Source of the DNA: Flavilitoribacter nigricans DSM 23189 = NBRC 102662
GTDB taxonomy: Bacteria > Bacteroidota > Bacteroidia > Chitinophagales > Saprospiraceae
Direction: 5' to 3'
DNA: 64,000 nt
Assembly (NCBI RefSeq): GCF_002646595.1
Contig: NZ_PDUD01000037.1
Span: 1 to 64,000, forward strand
Shown: positions 46,301 through 54,153 of the stretch, piece by piece
Layout of the letters: every line of letters begins with the position of its first letter
Numbering within the stretch: the stretch's first letter is position 1
Translations under genes and position numbers: made by a program
Notes under the pieces: generated by a model
Databases searched by the model: none
Seen by the model: only the letters and a program-made list of their open reading frames with translations
Told to the model about the DNA's origin: nothing

Positions 46301-46551
46301 ACAACAATCAGGTATCCACCTGGTGGATGCGGGACGGCGCTTTTCTGCGACTGAAATCGATCGAGGCCGGATATAATCTACCGGAAAGCGCAGCTTCCCG
46401 GATCGGTATCAGTGCCCTCCGGCTGTACTTCAGCGCGAATAACCTGGCCGTGTGGAGCAAATTCAAGTTATGGGATCCGGAGATGGGCGGCAACGGCCTG
46501 GGATATCCCGTACAGGCGGTCTACAACTTTGGCCTGAGTGCTGATTTTTAA
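43336..46551 (+). CDS. SusC-like TonB-dependent transporter of the main locus
   Basis: About 1071 residues. The start is taken at the ATG at 43336 (MMGCMTTKQAG); an in-frame TTG at 43273 lies inside a hairpin and is rejected, while ATGs at 43339 and 43348 remain possible. Signal peptide (VMWLLLIFAPFLHLDLQA), CarboxypepD_reg-like domain (VKDNAGIPLIGATVLV), plug (MMAGRVSGMIAFQRSGEPG, LKDAAASAVYGARGANGVV) and 22-strand barrel ending NFGLSADF. There is no STN domain. It imports the oligosaccharide captured by the SusD partner and surface lipoproteins. It is first gene of a + strand operon with susD 26 bp downstream. Confidence 0.93.
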   Translation: MMGCMTTKQAGLPHRSFCIKVMWLLLIFAPFLHLDLQANNRLPGVPVEVRTITGVVKDNAGIPLIGATVLVKDTQKGTITDVDGEFSLDIEEGDETLVISYIGYEPQEISVGNKSVFTIILNESAEALEEVVVVGFGTQKKESMVSSITAISPEEIKGPTSNLTTMMAGRVSGMIAFQRSGEPGADNSDFFIRGLGSFGSGKVNPLILIDGIESTTTDMARLQPDDISSFSVLKDAAASAVYGARGANGVVLIATKMGRAGKTAFHLRSETSVSSNTQNFNFADNITYMHLANEAALTRNPNAVLPYSQNKIERTAAGDDPLFYPNNNWIDELVKDYSVNYRNNLSASGGGEKVTYHLSGTYNVDNGVLDVEGINDFNNNVKLQNYSIRSNIALNLTPTTKATVRVYGQFDDYNGPIGGGGRIFNLALWSNPVKFPKVYPAEYLPFINHPLFGGAPTGFGSQSLLINPYAEMVRGYQTRKASTIGSQIQLEQDLSFITEGLSVRSMGYIRRYSFYDVSRQYNPFYYNGQINPIDNSLALQVLNDGSQGSLGVTGQEYLDYNEGDKLLDSRIYNETAINYNRTFGGVHAVSGMLLNLVSSFETGNSGDVQSSLPNRNHGISGRFTYGYDDRYIMEFNFGYNGSERFALGNRYGFFPSFGLAYRVSNEKYWAPLRNVVSDLKLRATHGFVGNDQIGNIYDRFFYLSNINLNDANYGARFGENFGYYRNGVYISRYSNNNIGWERSEQTNLGMDLELFNSLSVVVDFFKQTRDKILQPRTNIGSTAGFTATPATNFGKVESRGFDGTLQFNKSFNRNFYTQLRGNFTYATSEILEYDEVAYPDNLAYRSLIGHNISQTFGFIAERLFIDYEETANAPLQIGEYTGGDIKYRDVNGDGVINGNDMIPIGHPTVPEIVYGFGGTIGYKNFDFNIFFQGVARTSIFINPENIAPFVLNGPYQNGLLNVIANDYWSESNRDSYAFWPRLSDQFVENNNQVSTWWMRDGAFLRLKSIEAGYNLPESAASRIGISALRLYFSANNLAVWSKFKLWDPEMGGNGLGYPVQAVYNFGLSADF

Positions 46552-46577
46552 CCACTGCAACACAAGCGAAGACCATT

Positions 46578-48536
46578 ATGAAAAATATAAAATTCCAAAG
46601 GAGATTCCAATTACCACTACGGGCATTCGGTTCGGCCTTTATGATCTTTGGCCTACTGCTCCTGTCATCCTGTGAAGACAGCTTCCTGGATGTCGTGCCG
46701 GATAACGTAGCCACCGTCGATCAGGCCTTTTCCCTGAGAAATGAAGCGGAGAAGTACCTGTTTACCTGCTATTCCTACCTTCCTAAAAATGGAGACGGAC
46801 TGTATAATATTGCGATGCTGTCCGGAGATGAACTCTGGATACCGCCGCAGGATCTGGCGCTCAATAGTTTTGCCTTTGACGTAGCCCGTGGGCTTCAGCG
46901 AAGTTTTGATACTTACATGGATGTCTGGGAAGGTCGCTGGCAGGGGGGCGGTCCGAATGACCTGTATCCTTTATTCGACGGTATCAGACATTGCAACATT
47001 TTTCTGGAAAATATCGAGGATCGTGGGAAAGTGCCCGATCTGCAGGAAGCCGAACGCCTCCGCTGGATCGCCGAGGCCAAATTCCTGAAGGCTTATTATC
47101 ACTTCTATCTGATGCGGATGTACGGCCCGATCCCCATTATGCGGGAGAGTATTCCCATCGATGCGCCGGAAAGTGAACTGTTCGTCGCCAGGGAACCGGT
47201 TGATGATGTGGTGGACTACATCGTGCAATTACTGGATGAAGCCACACCAAATTTACCGCAGATCATCACCGACAGCCAGAACGAACTTGGTCGCATCACC
47301 AAATCCATTTCTACGGGATTAAAAGCCGATGTATTGTTGACGGCCGCGAGCCCCCTATTCAACGGTAATTCGGATATGTCCGGCTTTACCACCCGGGAAG
47401 GCGTACCGTTTTTTGATACCGGCGAAAGTACCGAGAAATGGCAGCGTGCGGCCGATGCCGCAAAGACGGCCATAGAAACGGCAGAAGCGAGTGGCCACGA
47501 GTTGTATACGTTCAGCGGCGGTGCCTTCGCCCTGAGTCCAAAGACGAACACCAAGTTGTCGATCTCCCAGGCGCTGGCGGACCGCACGAGCAAAGAAGTG
47601 ATCTGGCGCAACACCCAGAGCCTGACCTGGTGGTTGCAACTCCAGTGCGCATGGCCCATCAACTCGGCGCAACCGGATTGGACCGCCCAGAAAATACTGG
47701 CTCCGACCCTGAAAATGGCCCGCTTGTTCTACACCAAGAACGGCGTACCGATCGAGGAGGATAAAACACTGGATTTCTCGGATATTGACGAAGTACAAAC
47801 GGCCGAGGAAGCGGATAATCTGGACATCGCGGAAGGTTACCGGACGGCCAGATTGAATTTCGATCGCGAGCCGAGGTTCTACGCGGATCTCGCTTTTGAT
47901 GGCGCTATTTACTATCTCGAAAGTAGTGGGGCCAATGAAAAACTGTACCACCTCCGGTCAAAGTTTAAAGACTACGCCGGCAGCAATGACGTCTTCCATT
48001 ACAATGTTACCGGGTACTACCTTAAAAAGCTCATCGACTACAGATACAACTACACCAGCTTTCATTCCTACCGGGAATACGCCTGGCCCGAAATGCGCCT
48101 GACGGAGTTGTATCTCGCTTACGCCGAGGCACTCAACGAGGCCCAGGGGCCCGTAGAAGAAGTATTCACTTATCTGGATAAGGTGAGAGCGCGAGCCGGT
48201 CTGGAGGGGGTGAAAGCGTCCTGGGATGCTTATTCCACCAATCCTTCCAAATACACCACAAAAGACGGTTTGAGAAAGATCATCCAGCAGGAGCGGGGGA
48301 TCGAGCTGGCCTTCGAAGGCAAACGCTACTGGGACATCAGACGCTGGAAATTAGCCGCCAAGGAATTGAACGAGCCGGTACAGGGATGGAATATCTACGG
48401 AGAGAATGAAGAAAGCTATTACCAGGTAACGACCATTTTCCGGCAGCGTTTTGCTTCACCACGAGATTATTTCTGGCCGATCAGTGAGTATACAAGATTA
48501 CAGAACCCCAACCTTGTACAAAATCCGGGCTGGTAA
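46578..48536 (+). CDS. SusD-like glycan-binding lipoprotein of the main locus
   Basis: 652 residues. The lipobox is LLLLSSC (~31) followed by EDSFLDVVP. SusD helical features follow: RWIAEAKFLKAYYHFYLMRMYG, the family-typical PEMRLTELYLAYAEALNEAQG, QERGIELAFEGKRYWDIRRWKLA, and a Trp-ended C-terminus (NLVQNPGW). The length is somewhat above average, typical of SusDs for larger ligands. It partners the preceding SusC at the cell surface. Confidence 0.93.
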   Translation: MKNIKFQRRFQLPLRAFGSAFMIFGLLLLSSCEDSFLDVVPDNVATVDQAFSLRNEAEKYLFTCYSYLPKNGDGLYNIAMLSGDELWIPPQDLALNSFAFDVARGLQRSFDTYMDVWEGRWQGGGPNDLYPLFDGIRHCNIFLENIEDRGKVPDLQEAERLRWIAEAKFLKAYYHFYLMRMYGPIPIMRESIPIDAPESELFVAREPVDDVVDYIVQLLDEATPNLPQIITDSQNELGRITKSISTGLKADVLLTAASPLFNGNSDMSGFTTREGVPFFDTGESTEKWQRAADAAKTAIETAEASGHELYTFSGGAFALSPKTNTKLSISQALADRTSKEVIWRNTQSLTWWLQLQCAWPINSAQPDWTAQKILAPTLKMARLFYTKNGVPIEEDKTLDFSDIDEVQTAEEADNLDIAEGYRTARLNFDREPRFYADLAFDGAIYYLESSGANEKLYHLRSKFKDYAGSNDVFHYNVTGYYLKKLIDYRYNYTSFHSYREYAWPEMRLTELYLAYAEALNEAQGPVEEVFTYLDKVRARAGLEGVKASWDAYSTNPSKYTTKDGLRKIIQQERGIELAFEGKRYWDIRRWKLAAKELNEPVQGWNIYGENEESYYQVTTIFRQRFASPRDYFWPISEYTRLQNPNLVQNPGW

Positions 48537-48554
48537 TTCAAAACATCAAACATC

Positions 48555-49760
48555 ATGAAAAGGGTACTTTATTTAAATATAGCAATCTGGTTATCGGCCG
48601 CCTTACTGTTCGTCGCCTGCGAAGCCGAAGAAGGTCCGGTGCCTTTGGAAAGCAATTCCAATCCGCCGGGACAGCTGACGAATATTCAGGTGGAGAATCT
48701 GAAAGGTAAGGTACGGCTGAGGTATACTTTGCCGGAAGATGAAGACCTACTCTACGTCAGGGCGAATTACACCCTCGAAAATGGCGAAACAGTTGAGGTA
48801 AAATCTTCTTTCTACAACAACTTCATGCTGTTGGAAGGGTTTCGGGGCGAACAGGATGTGCCGGTGCAATTACGTACGGTAAATCGCAGTGAAGTGGCAT
48901 CAGAACCGGTAGAGATCTCGGTGAATCCGCTGCTGGCCCCCATTTTTGATGTCTTTTCCACGCTAAAAGTGGAAACGGATTTCGGAGGCGTGCGCATTAC
49001 CGCTACGAATGAGGACAAAGATGACGTTTCCATCCTGGTGATGAACCGGAATGATCTGGGCGACTGGGAACCGCTACCCAACAGTATCTATACATCCAGT
49101 CTGGACATTAACCAGAGTATTAGAGGGTACGATACCACCGCAGTCGATTTTGCGATAACCATCAGAGATCGTTGGCTGAATACTACCGATACCTTATTTA
49201 CTACCCTCAAGCCTTTATACGAAACGTTGATCCCCACTTCCGGATACCGCCCCGTCCGGTTACTGAATGATCAGCCTCCCTATCCCGAAAACCGGGTGGA
49301 ATACCTCTGGGACGGTCAGTTCTTCTGGCCAAACGTCTGGTTGACCCTGAGGTCAGATCCCAGCCAGGACCACACCGTAACGGTGGATATGGGTACTACG
49401 GCCAAGTTGAGCCGGATAAAAATGTGGCAATACCCGGAATGGGTCGGCGGCGTGCAGACCTACTATTATCTGGGTGCCATGAAGGAATTCAGGATTTGGG
49501 GAACCAACGAAACACCGGACCCATCCGGTTCCTTCGATGGATGGACTTTGCTGGGAGAGTATGAGGTCACCAAACCCTCCGGCCTCCCTTACGGCCAACA
49601 GAGTAATGAAGACGTACTATCGGCAACCGCGGGCGAGGATTTCGAAATACCGTTTGATGCGCCTCCCGTCCGCTATATCCGGGTTCAGAACCTGGAGAAT
49701 TTCGCCGGACAGGAGTCATTGGCTATTGCTGAGATGCTTATGTATGGTGCGCCGAAGTAG
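48555..49760 (+). CDS. Surface glycan-binding lipoprotein (DUF4959/DUF5000/DUF5126-type)
   Basis: 401 residues. The lipoprotein signal ends LLFVAC (~22). PGQLTNIQVENLKGKVRLRY starts a DUF4959-like Ig fold. A middle Ig-like domain (TLKVETDFGGVRITATNEDKDD) matches DUF5126. The C-terminal discoidin-like DUF5000 follows (LWDGQFFWPNVWLTLRSDP, KEFRIWGTNE, VRYIRVQNLENFAGQESLAIAE). Proteins of this build follow susD in many loci and act as SusE/SusF-type accessory binders. It starts 18 bp after susD. Confidence 0.88.
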   Translation: MKRVLYLNIAIWLSAALLFVACEAEEGPVPLESNSNPPGQLTNIQVENLKGKVRLRYTLPEDEDLLYVRANYTLENGETVEVKSSFYNNFMLLEGFRGEQDVPVQLRTVNRSEVASEPVEISVNPLLAPIFDVFSTLKVETDFGGVRITATNEDKDDVSILVMNRNDLGDWEPLPNSIYTSSLDINQSIRGYDTTAVDFAITIRDRWLNTTDTLFTTLKPLYETLIPTSGYRPVRLLNDQPPYPENRVEYLWDGQFFWPNVWLTLRSDPSQDHTVTVDMGTTAKLSRIKMWQYPEWVGGVQTYYYLGAMKEFRIWGTNETPDPSGSFDGWTLLGEYEVTKPSGLPYGQQSNEDVLSATAGEDFEIPFDAPPVRYIRVQNLENFAGQESLAIAEMLMYGAPK

Positions 49761-49875
49761 GGCGACGGTTGATGGTTGAGGGTCGACGGTTGACGGTTAC
49801 CTCTTCAACTGAAGATTACCACCGTCTACCGTCCACCTTCGACCGTCTACCATCGACCGTCCACCATCCACCATC
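49761..49875. repeat. Inverted heptamer minisatellite
   Basis: The right half (~49819-49875) is a run of degenerate ACC(G/A)TCN heptamers (ACCGTCT, ACCGTCC, ACCTTCG, ACCGTCT, ACCATCG, ACCGTCC, ACCATCC). The left half (49761-49798) carries the same heptamers on the opposite strand (GACGGTT, GATGGTT). The two halves can form a long imperfect stem between two genes of one operon. It begins immediately after a stop codon. Confidence 0.75.
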
Positions 49876-49886
49876 AAAAAAAAACA

Positions 49887-51101
49887 ATGAAAAAATACAA
49901 CATAATCAACTCCTGCTTTTTCTTCCTGGCCACCCTGCTCCTGGTAGGTGGCTGTACCAAAGAAAGTGATTACTACGACCTATTCACGCAGGGTGGTGAG
50001 ATCACCTATACGGGTAAGATCGATTCTGTGGAAATCCGGTCCGGTAAAAACCGGGTCAGTGTTCATGGGTTGTTGAACTCGGATCCCAAAGTTAGACAGT
50101 TGAGAGTCTACTGGGATTTGAGACGAGATTCCATCGTGGTCCCTATTGTGCGAACGGCCGGAGTGGACACGGTATCGGTCCTGATTGAAGATCTGGAAGA
50201 GAACATCTACAATTTTGAGCTTTTGACCTTCGATGGAGTCGGCAATCGCTCGGTATCTCAATTTGTAACGGCGGAAGTATACGGAGAACGTTACGCTAAC
50301 TCGATCTTCAACCGGCCATTGATCGATAATGTACTGGTGGGGAATAACCTCACGGTCAATTTTGCCTCCATGGACTTAAGTTCGGGGGTGATCGGTTCCG
50401 AGTTGCTGTATACCTCCGTTTCTGGGGAACAGAAAACTGTATATGTGCCCATCCAGGATGCCAGTGTCCAGATCACCGATTTTATGCTAGGGTCCTCTTA
50501 TGAACTTCGTACCGCTTACTTACCGGAAAGAAACGCGATCGATACCTTTTACACTGGTTACCTCTCGGTCAAGCCGGTCGGGGTGCCGGCCTTAGGGAAC
50601 GCTGCTTCGCCTTTCATGGCTGCCGAAAATGCCGGTAGATGGGGCATCCTGGCGGAACCCTGGATTACCAACGAGCCGATCAAGAACCACGGCGGTTTCG
50701 GCGGCTGGGATGGAGGATGTTGCGACCGGCCGGCAAATACCTTCAATGTCGAATCCGGCTGGGGATCGCCGGAGATCGTAAATGGTAAGATTTACCAGAC
50801 CGTTACCGCAGATGCCGGCACCTATCTGTTGAAGGTCAATGTCTACGAAACCAACTTCAGCAGCGGTGATGATCAGGCTATCGCCTATCTCGCCATTGCT
50901 ACCGGAAACGGTTTGCCGGACGTGGAGGAGATCCCTACCAGCCCAGCTGTTTTGGGATCGAAAAGAATTACCGGTGCCGGCGTGAATATCGTCGAGTTTA
51001 CCGTAGCGGAAGATGGTACCGAAATCTCAATTGGAGAAGTGACGACCCAGTTGGGGAACTATTACTGTGTAATCACCTCCTTTGAGTTGGCGATCAAGTA
51101 A
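49887..51101 (+). CDS. Surface lipoprotein (DUF4998/DUF5013-type)
   Basis: 404 residues. Lipobox LLLVGGC (~23). The N-terminal DUF4998 pattern is present: YTGKIDSVEIRSGKNRVSVHGLLNSDPKVRQLRVYWD with VDTVSVLIEDLEENIYNFEL. A linker region precedes the C-terminal carbohydrate-binding-like DUF5013 (GGFGGWDGGCCDRPANTF, VTADAGTYLLKVNVYET). It is an accessory glycan binder of the locus. The gene follows the heptamer repeat and shares its operon orientation. Confidence 0.85.
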   Translation: MKKYNIINSCFFFLATLLLVGGCTKESDYYDLFTQGGEITYTGKIDSVEIRSGKNRVSVHGLLNSDPKVRQLRVYWDLRRDSIVVPIVRTAGVDTVSVLIEDLEENIYNFELLTFDGVGNRSVSQFVTAEVYGERYANSIFNRPLIDNVLVGNNLTVNFASMDLSSGVIGSELLYTSVSGEQKTVYVPIQDASVQITDFMLGSSYELRTAYLPERNAIDTFYTGYLSVKPVGVPALGNAASPFMAAENAGRWGILAEPWITNEPIKNHGGFGGWDGGCCDRPANTFNVESGWGSPEIVNGKIYQTVTADAGTYLLKVNVYETNFSSGDDQAIAYLAIATGNGLPDVEEIPTSPAVLGSKRITGAGVNIVEFTVAEDGTEISIGEVTTQLGNYYCVITSFELAIK

Positions 51102-51133
51102 TAGCTGAACATTCACCGATGATAAGAAGACTT

Positions 51134-51185
51134 GGAGAAAGGGAGAAGGGGAGAAGGGCATTGCTTTGCCTTTCTCCCAATCTCC
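51134..51185. repeat. G-rich/C-rich inverted short repeats
   Basis: GGAGAAAGGGAGAAGG-type repeats lead into a hairpin: GGGAGAAGGGCA (51149-51160) with TGCCTTTCTCCC (51167-51178), 6-nt loop. It starts ~30 bp after a stop codon and again resembles the gene-end repeat blocks at 35404 and 49761. Confidence 0.6.
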
Positions 51186-51273
51186 TGGTCACCCCGTGTT
51201 TCTCATTTTGTCCAGTAGTATGGATTCCGACATTCACACTGCACAGAATATCGTAATAAGCCAAACCTTGACC

Positions 51274-54111
51274 ATGTCAATTAGAATAACCATTCTCTTT
51301 TTTATTTCCACTATGCTTGTCCTGCACGCCAGGGCACAGGACCCAACCGAGCCGGACTTCCACCAGTGGGCCAAAACCCCGCCCATGGGGTGGAACAGCT
51401 GGGACTGTTTCGGCCCGTCCGTTACGGAAGCGGAGGTCAAAGCGAATGCGGACTATATGGCGGAAAACCTCGCTGCGCACGGTTGGGAATACATTGTGGT
51501 CGATATTCGCTGGTATGTAGACAACCAAACCTCCGGCCACTACAATGCCTTTAATAACTCTACTTTTATATACGATGAATACGGAAGATTCCTGCCGTCA
51601 CCTACCCGCTTTCCGTCCTCACTAAACGGACAGGGCTTCAAACCTTTGGCTGATTATGTGCACGGCTTGGGGCTGAAATTCGGTATCCATATCATGCGGG
51701 GAGTACCCAAAGTAGCGATCAACAATAAACTGCCGATCAAGGGCGGGAACGGTAAAACTGCCGCCGATATCTATTCCACCGCGCTGGAATGTACCTGGTT
51801 GAAGGATATGTACACCATTGACGCCAGCCGGGAAGGAGCCCAGGAATACTACAATTCCATCTTCGAGCTGTATGCCGCCTGGGGTGTGGATTTTGTCAAA
51901 ATTGATGACCTGTCGAGGCCCTACCATGCGCCGGAGATCGAAATGATCCGGAAGGCCATTGACCATACCGGTCGGCCCATGGTATTGAGTATGTCTCCGG
52001 GGGCAACTCCGCTGGATCAGCACGCGCACGCAAAGGAGAACGCCAATATGTGGCGTACCGTCGACGACTTCTGGGACAACTGGAGTCAGCTGAACTATCA
52101 GTTCGGGGTTTGTGCCGATTGGGCGCCCTATATCTCTCCGGGGGCCTGGCCCGACGCGGATATGTTGCCATTGGGCCATATTGCCATCCGGGGAGAACGC
52201 GGGGTGGATCGCTACACCAATTTCACCGAAGATGAACAGTATACCCTGATGAGTCTTTGGTCCATTTTCAAATCACCGCTTATGTTTGGGGGGCATTTGC
52301 CGGATAATGATGCTTTTACCAATGCGCTTCTAACCAACGAAGAGGTACTGTTCATGCACAACAGCTCCGTCGGCAATAAGCAATGGTACCGTCAGGACGG
52401 AGGAATTGCCTGGATTGCGGATGATCCGTCCAACGGAGATAAATACGTAGCGCTTTTCAATACCGGGGGCAATGAATTTGTAACGACAGACCATCTGCTG
52501 TACCGGAGCGGTCCGATCTCGACCCTGACGGACGATTACGGTGTGAATATCGACATCCCGATCCCCGAAGGAAGCAATACCCTGTTCCTGATCGTGGATG
52601 ACGCCAGTGACGGGATCAGTTTTGACCATGCGGATTGGATCAATCCGACCCTTCACCTGAAAGATGGAACAACCCTTAATCTCACCGACTTGGACTGGGA
52701 ATACGCCACGGCCGAATGGGGTTCGGTGGCGGTAAACCAAAGCGTTACGGGCGGTCCGCTAAATGTGGACGGGACTGTCTATGACAATGGGATCGGTACC
52801 CATTCCAAGTCGATCATTCTTTACGAAATTCCGGACAACACCGTGCGATTCACCGCCTTTGCCGGGCTGGATATCGGCGGGACCAGCCAGGTGGGTACCC
52901 CTACTCTGGAATTTATGGTAGCCACCGCCGATCCGACCCCCCGGGAGGTCGATCCCAATAAAGCGGTTGCGAATAGCGGCAGGATCAGCCGGACCATGCA
53001 AAGGGCCGGTAAGTACCTTTCGGCAGATATTACCGGTGCGGAAAAACTCTACCTGGTCGTAACGGATGCCGGTGATAACTTCAACTACGATCACGCCGAT
53101 TGGATCCAGCCGACGCTTTTCGGACCCAATGGCGAATCCCTGCCTTTAACTTCCCTCGATTGGGTGAGCGCTACCAGCGGTTGGGATCAGGTGAAAAAGA
53201 ACACCAGTCTGGATAATAACCCGCTCACGGTCAACGGGGTAGTATACGCCGATGGCCTCGGGGTGAATTCCTATTCCATTATAGAATACGACCTGCCCGC
53301 AGGATACACCCGCTTTGTGTCCTTGTGCGGATTTGACGATGAAGTGCTGGGTGCGCCGGAAGGCGTTTCGATGGAGTTCCTGGTGTTTACGGAGTCGCCC
53401 CAGAAAACCAGTACGATCACTTTGCCGGTGGATTTGCCGGAACTGGGATTCAGCGGCGACTGTGCAGTCCGGGACCTCTGGGCTGGATCCGATATCGGGA
53501 TCTTTTCCGGATTGGAATTCGCTCCGATGGTCAGCAATCACGGAGCGGAACTATACCGGATCGCTGCGCTGGATCGCAGTGATGAGGTCTCCGTAACGCT
53601 CAGCGGTCCGACCCAGGTCGATCTCGGCGACAATTTCACGCTGGATATGGCGGTCTCCGCCGATGCAGTAAGTCAAAGCGGATGGATCATGCTTTATCAG
53701 GATGGAGTCGATCTGGCTACCCTGCAGTTGGATGAATCCGGAAAAGCGCAGTACTCTACCTCTTTATCCACATCCGGAACATTTGCCTATGTAGCCCGCT
53801 ACAGCGGAAATGCGGAGTACAATCCGAAGGCCTCAGCCACCCTGGAAGTGAGCACGATGGTCACATCCACTCAGTCGGCGGCGGAAGCGTCCCGGCAGGT
53901 GACCGTTTACCGGCAGGGAGGTACTCCGTATCTGAAAGGTTTGGAGGTAGGTGATGCCGTACAGGTCTACAATGTGATGGGGCAAAAACTTTCCGACTTT
54001 AAAGTACGGTCGGATGTTGTCCCGATCCCGGCGGCTGCCAAAGGAATTGTATTACTCGTTATCAGAACCACTGACAAGCATATGTTCGCACTGATGACAG
54101 TGCAACCGTAG
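51274..54111 (+). CDS. GH27 alpha-galactosidase-like enzyme with two NPCBM domains and sorting domain
   Basis: About 945 residues from MSIRITILFFIS (ATG at 51274; upstream codons back to 51166 precede the signal peptide). GH27 barrel starting TPPMGWNSWDCFGPSVTE; nucleophile Asp in DFVKIDDLSRPY; acid/base Asp in NMWRTVDDFWDNW. Two NPCBM-like modules follow (YDNGIGTHSKSIILYEIP; YADGLGVNSYSIIEYDLP), then an NPCBM/NEW2-like and Ig-like part, and a C-terminal T9SS-type sorting domain (VQVYNVMGQKLSDF). GH27 enzymes retain configuration and remove terminal alpha-galactose or similar sugars. It is probably secreted or surface-bound. A close paralogue lies at 58086. Confidence 0.88.
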   Translation: MSIRITILFFISTMLVLHARAQDPTEPDFHQWAKTPPMGWNSWDCFGPSVTEAEVKANADYMAENLAAHGWEYIVVDIRWYVDNQTSGHYNAFNNSTFIYDEYGRFLPSPTRFPSSLNGQGFKPLADYVHGLGLKFGIHIMRGVPKVAINNKLPIKGGNGKTAADIYSTALECTWLKDMYTIDASREGAQEYYNSIFELYAAWGVDFVKIDDLSRPYHAPEIEMIRKAIDHTGRPMVLSMSPGATPLDQHAHAKENANMWRTVDDFWDNWSQLNYQFGVCADWAPYISPGAWPDADMLPLGHIAIRGERGVDRYTNFTEDEQYTLMSLWSIFKSPLMFGGHLPDNDAFTNALLTNEEVLFMHNSSVGNKQWYRQDGGIAWIADDPSNGDKYVALFNTGGNEFVTTDHLLYRSGPISTLTDDYGVNIDIPIPEGSNTLFLIVDDASDGISFDHADWINPTLHLKDGTTLNLTDLDWEYATAEWGSVAVNQSVTGGPLNVDGTVYDNGIGTHSKSIILYEIPDNTVRFTAFAGLDIGGTSQVGTPTLEFMVATADPTPREVDPNKAVANSGRISRTMQRAGKYLSADITGAEKLYLVVTDAGDNFNYDHADWIQPTLFGPNGESLPLTSLDWVSATSGWDQVKKNTSLDNNPLTVNGVVYADGLGVNSYSIIEYDLPAGYTRFVSLCGFDDEVLGAPEGVSMEFLVFTESPQKTSTITLPVDLPELGFSGDCAVRDLWAGSDIGIFSGLEFAPMVSNHGAELYRIAALDRSDEVSVTLSGPTQVDLGDNFTLDMAVSADAVSQSGWIMLYQDGVDLATLQLDESGKAQYSTSLSTSGTFAYVARYSGNAEYNPKASATLEVSTMVTSTQSAAEASRQVTVYRQGGTPYLKGLEVGDAVQVYNVMGQKLSDFKVRSDVVPIPAAAKGIVLLVIRTTDKHMFALMTVQP

Positions 54112-54153
54112 TTCGGTCAATTACTATTCATTTTGAACATTTAAAACGATTTT

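Noticed and set aside
49819-49875. Heptamer run as a CRISPR or centromere-like partition site
   Set aside because: The units are only 7 bp and degenerate, with an inverted partner block and no par genes.
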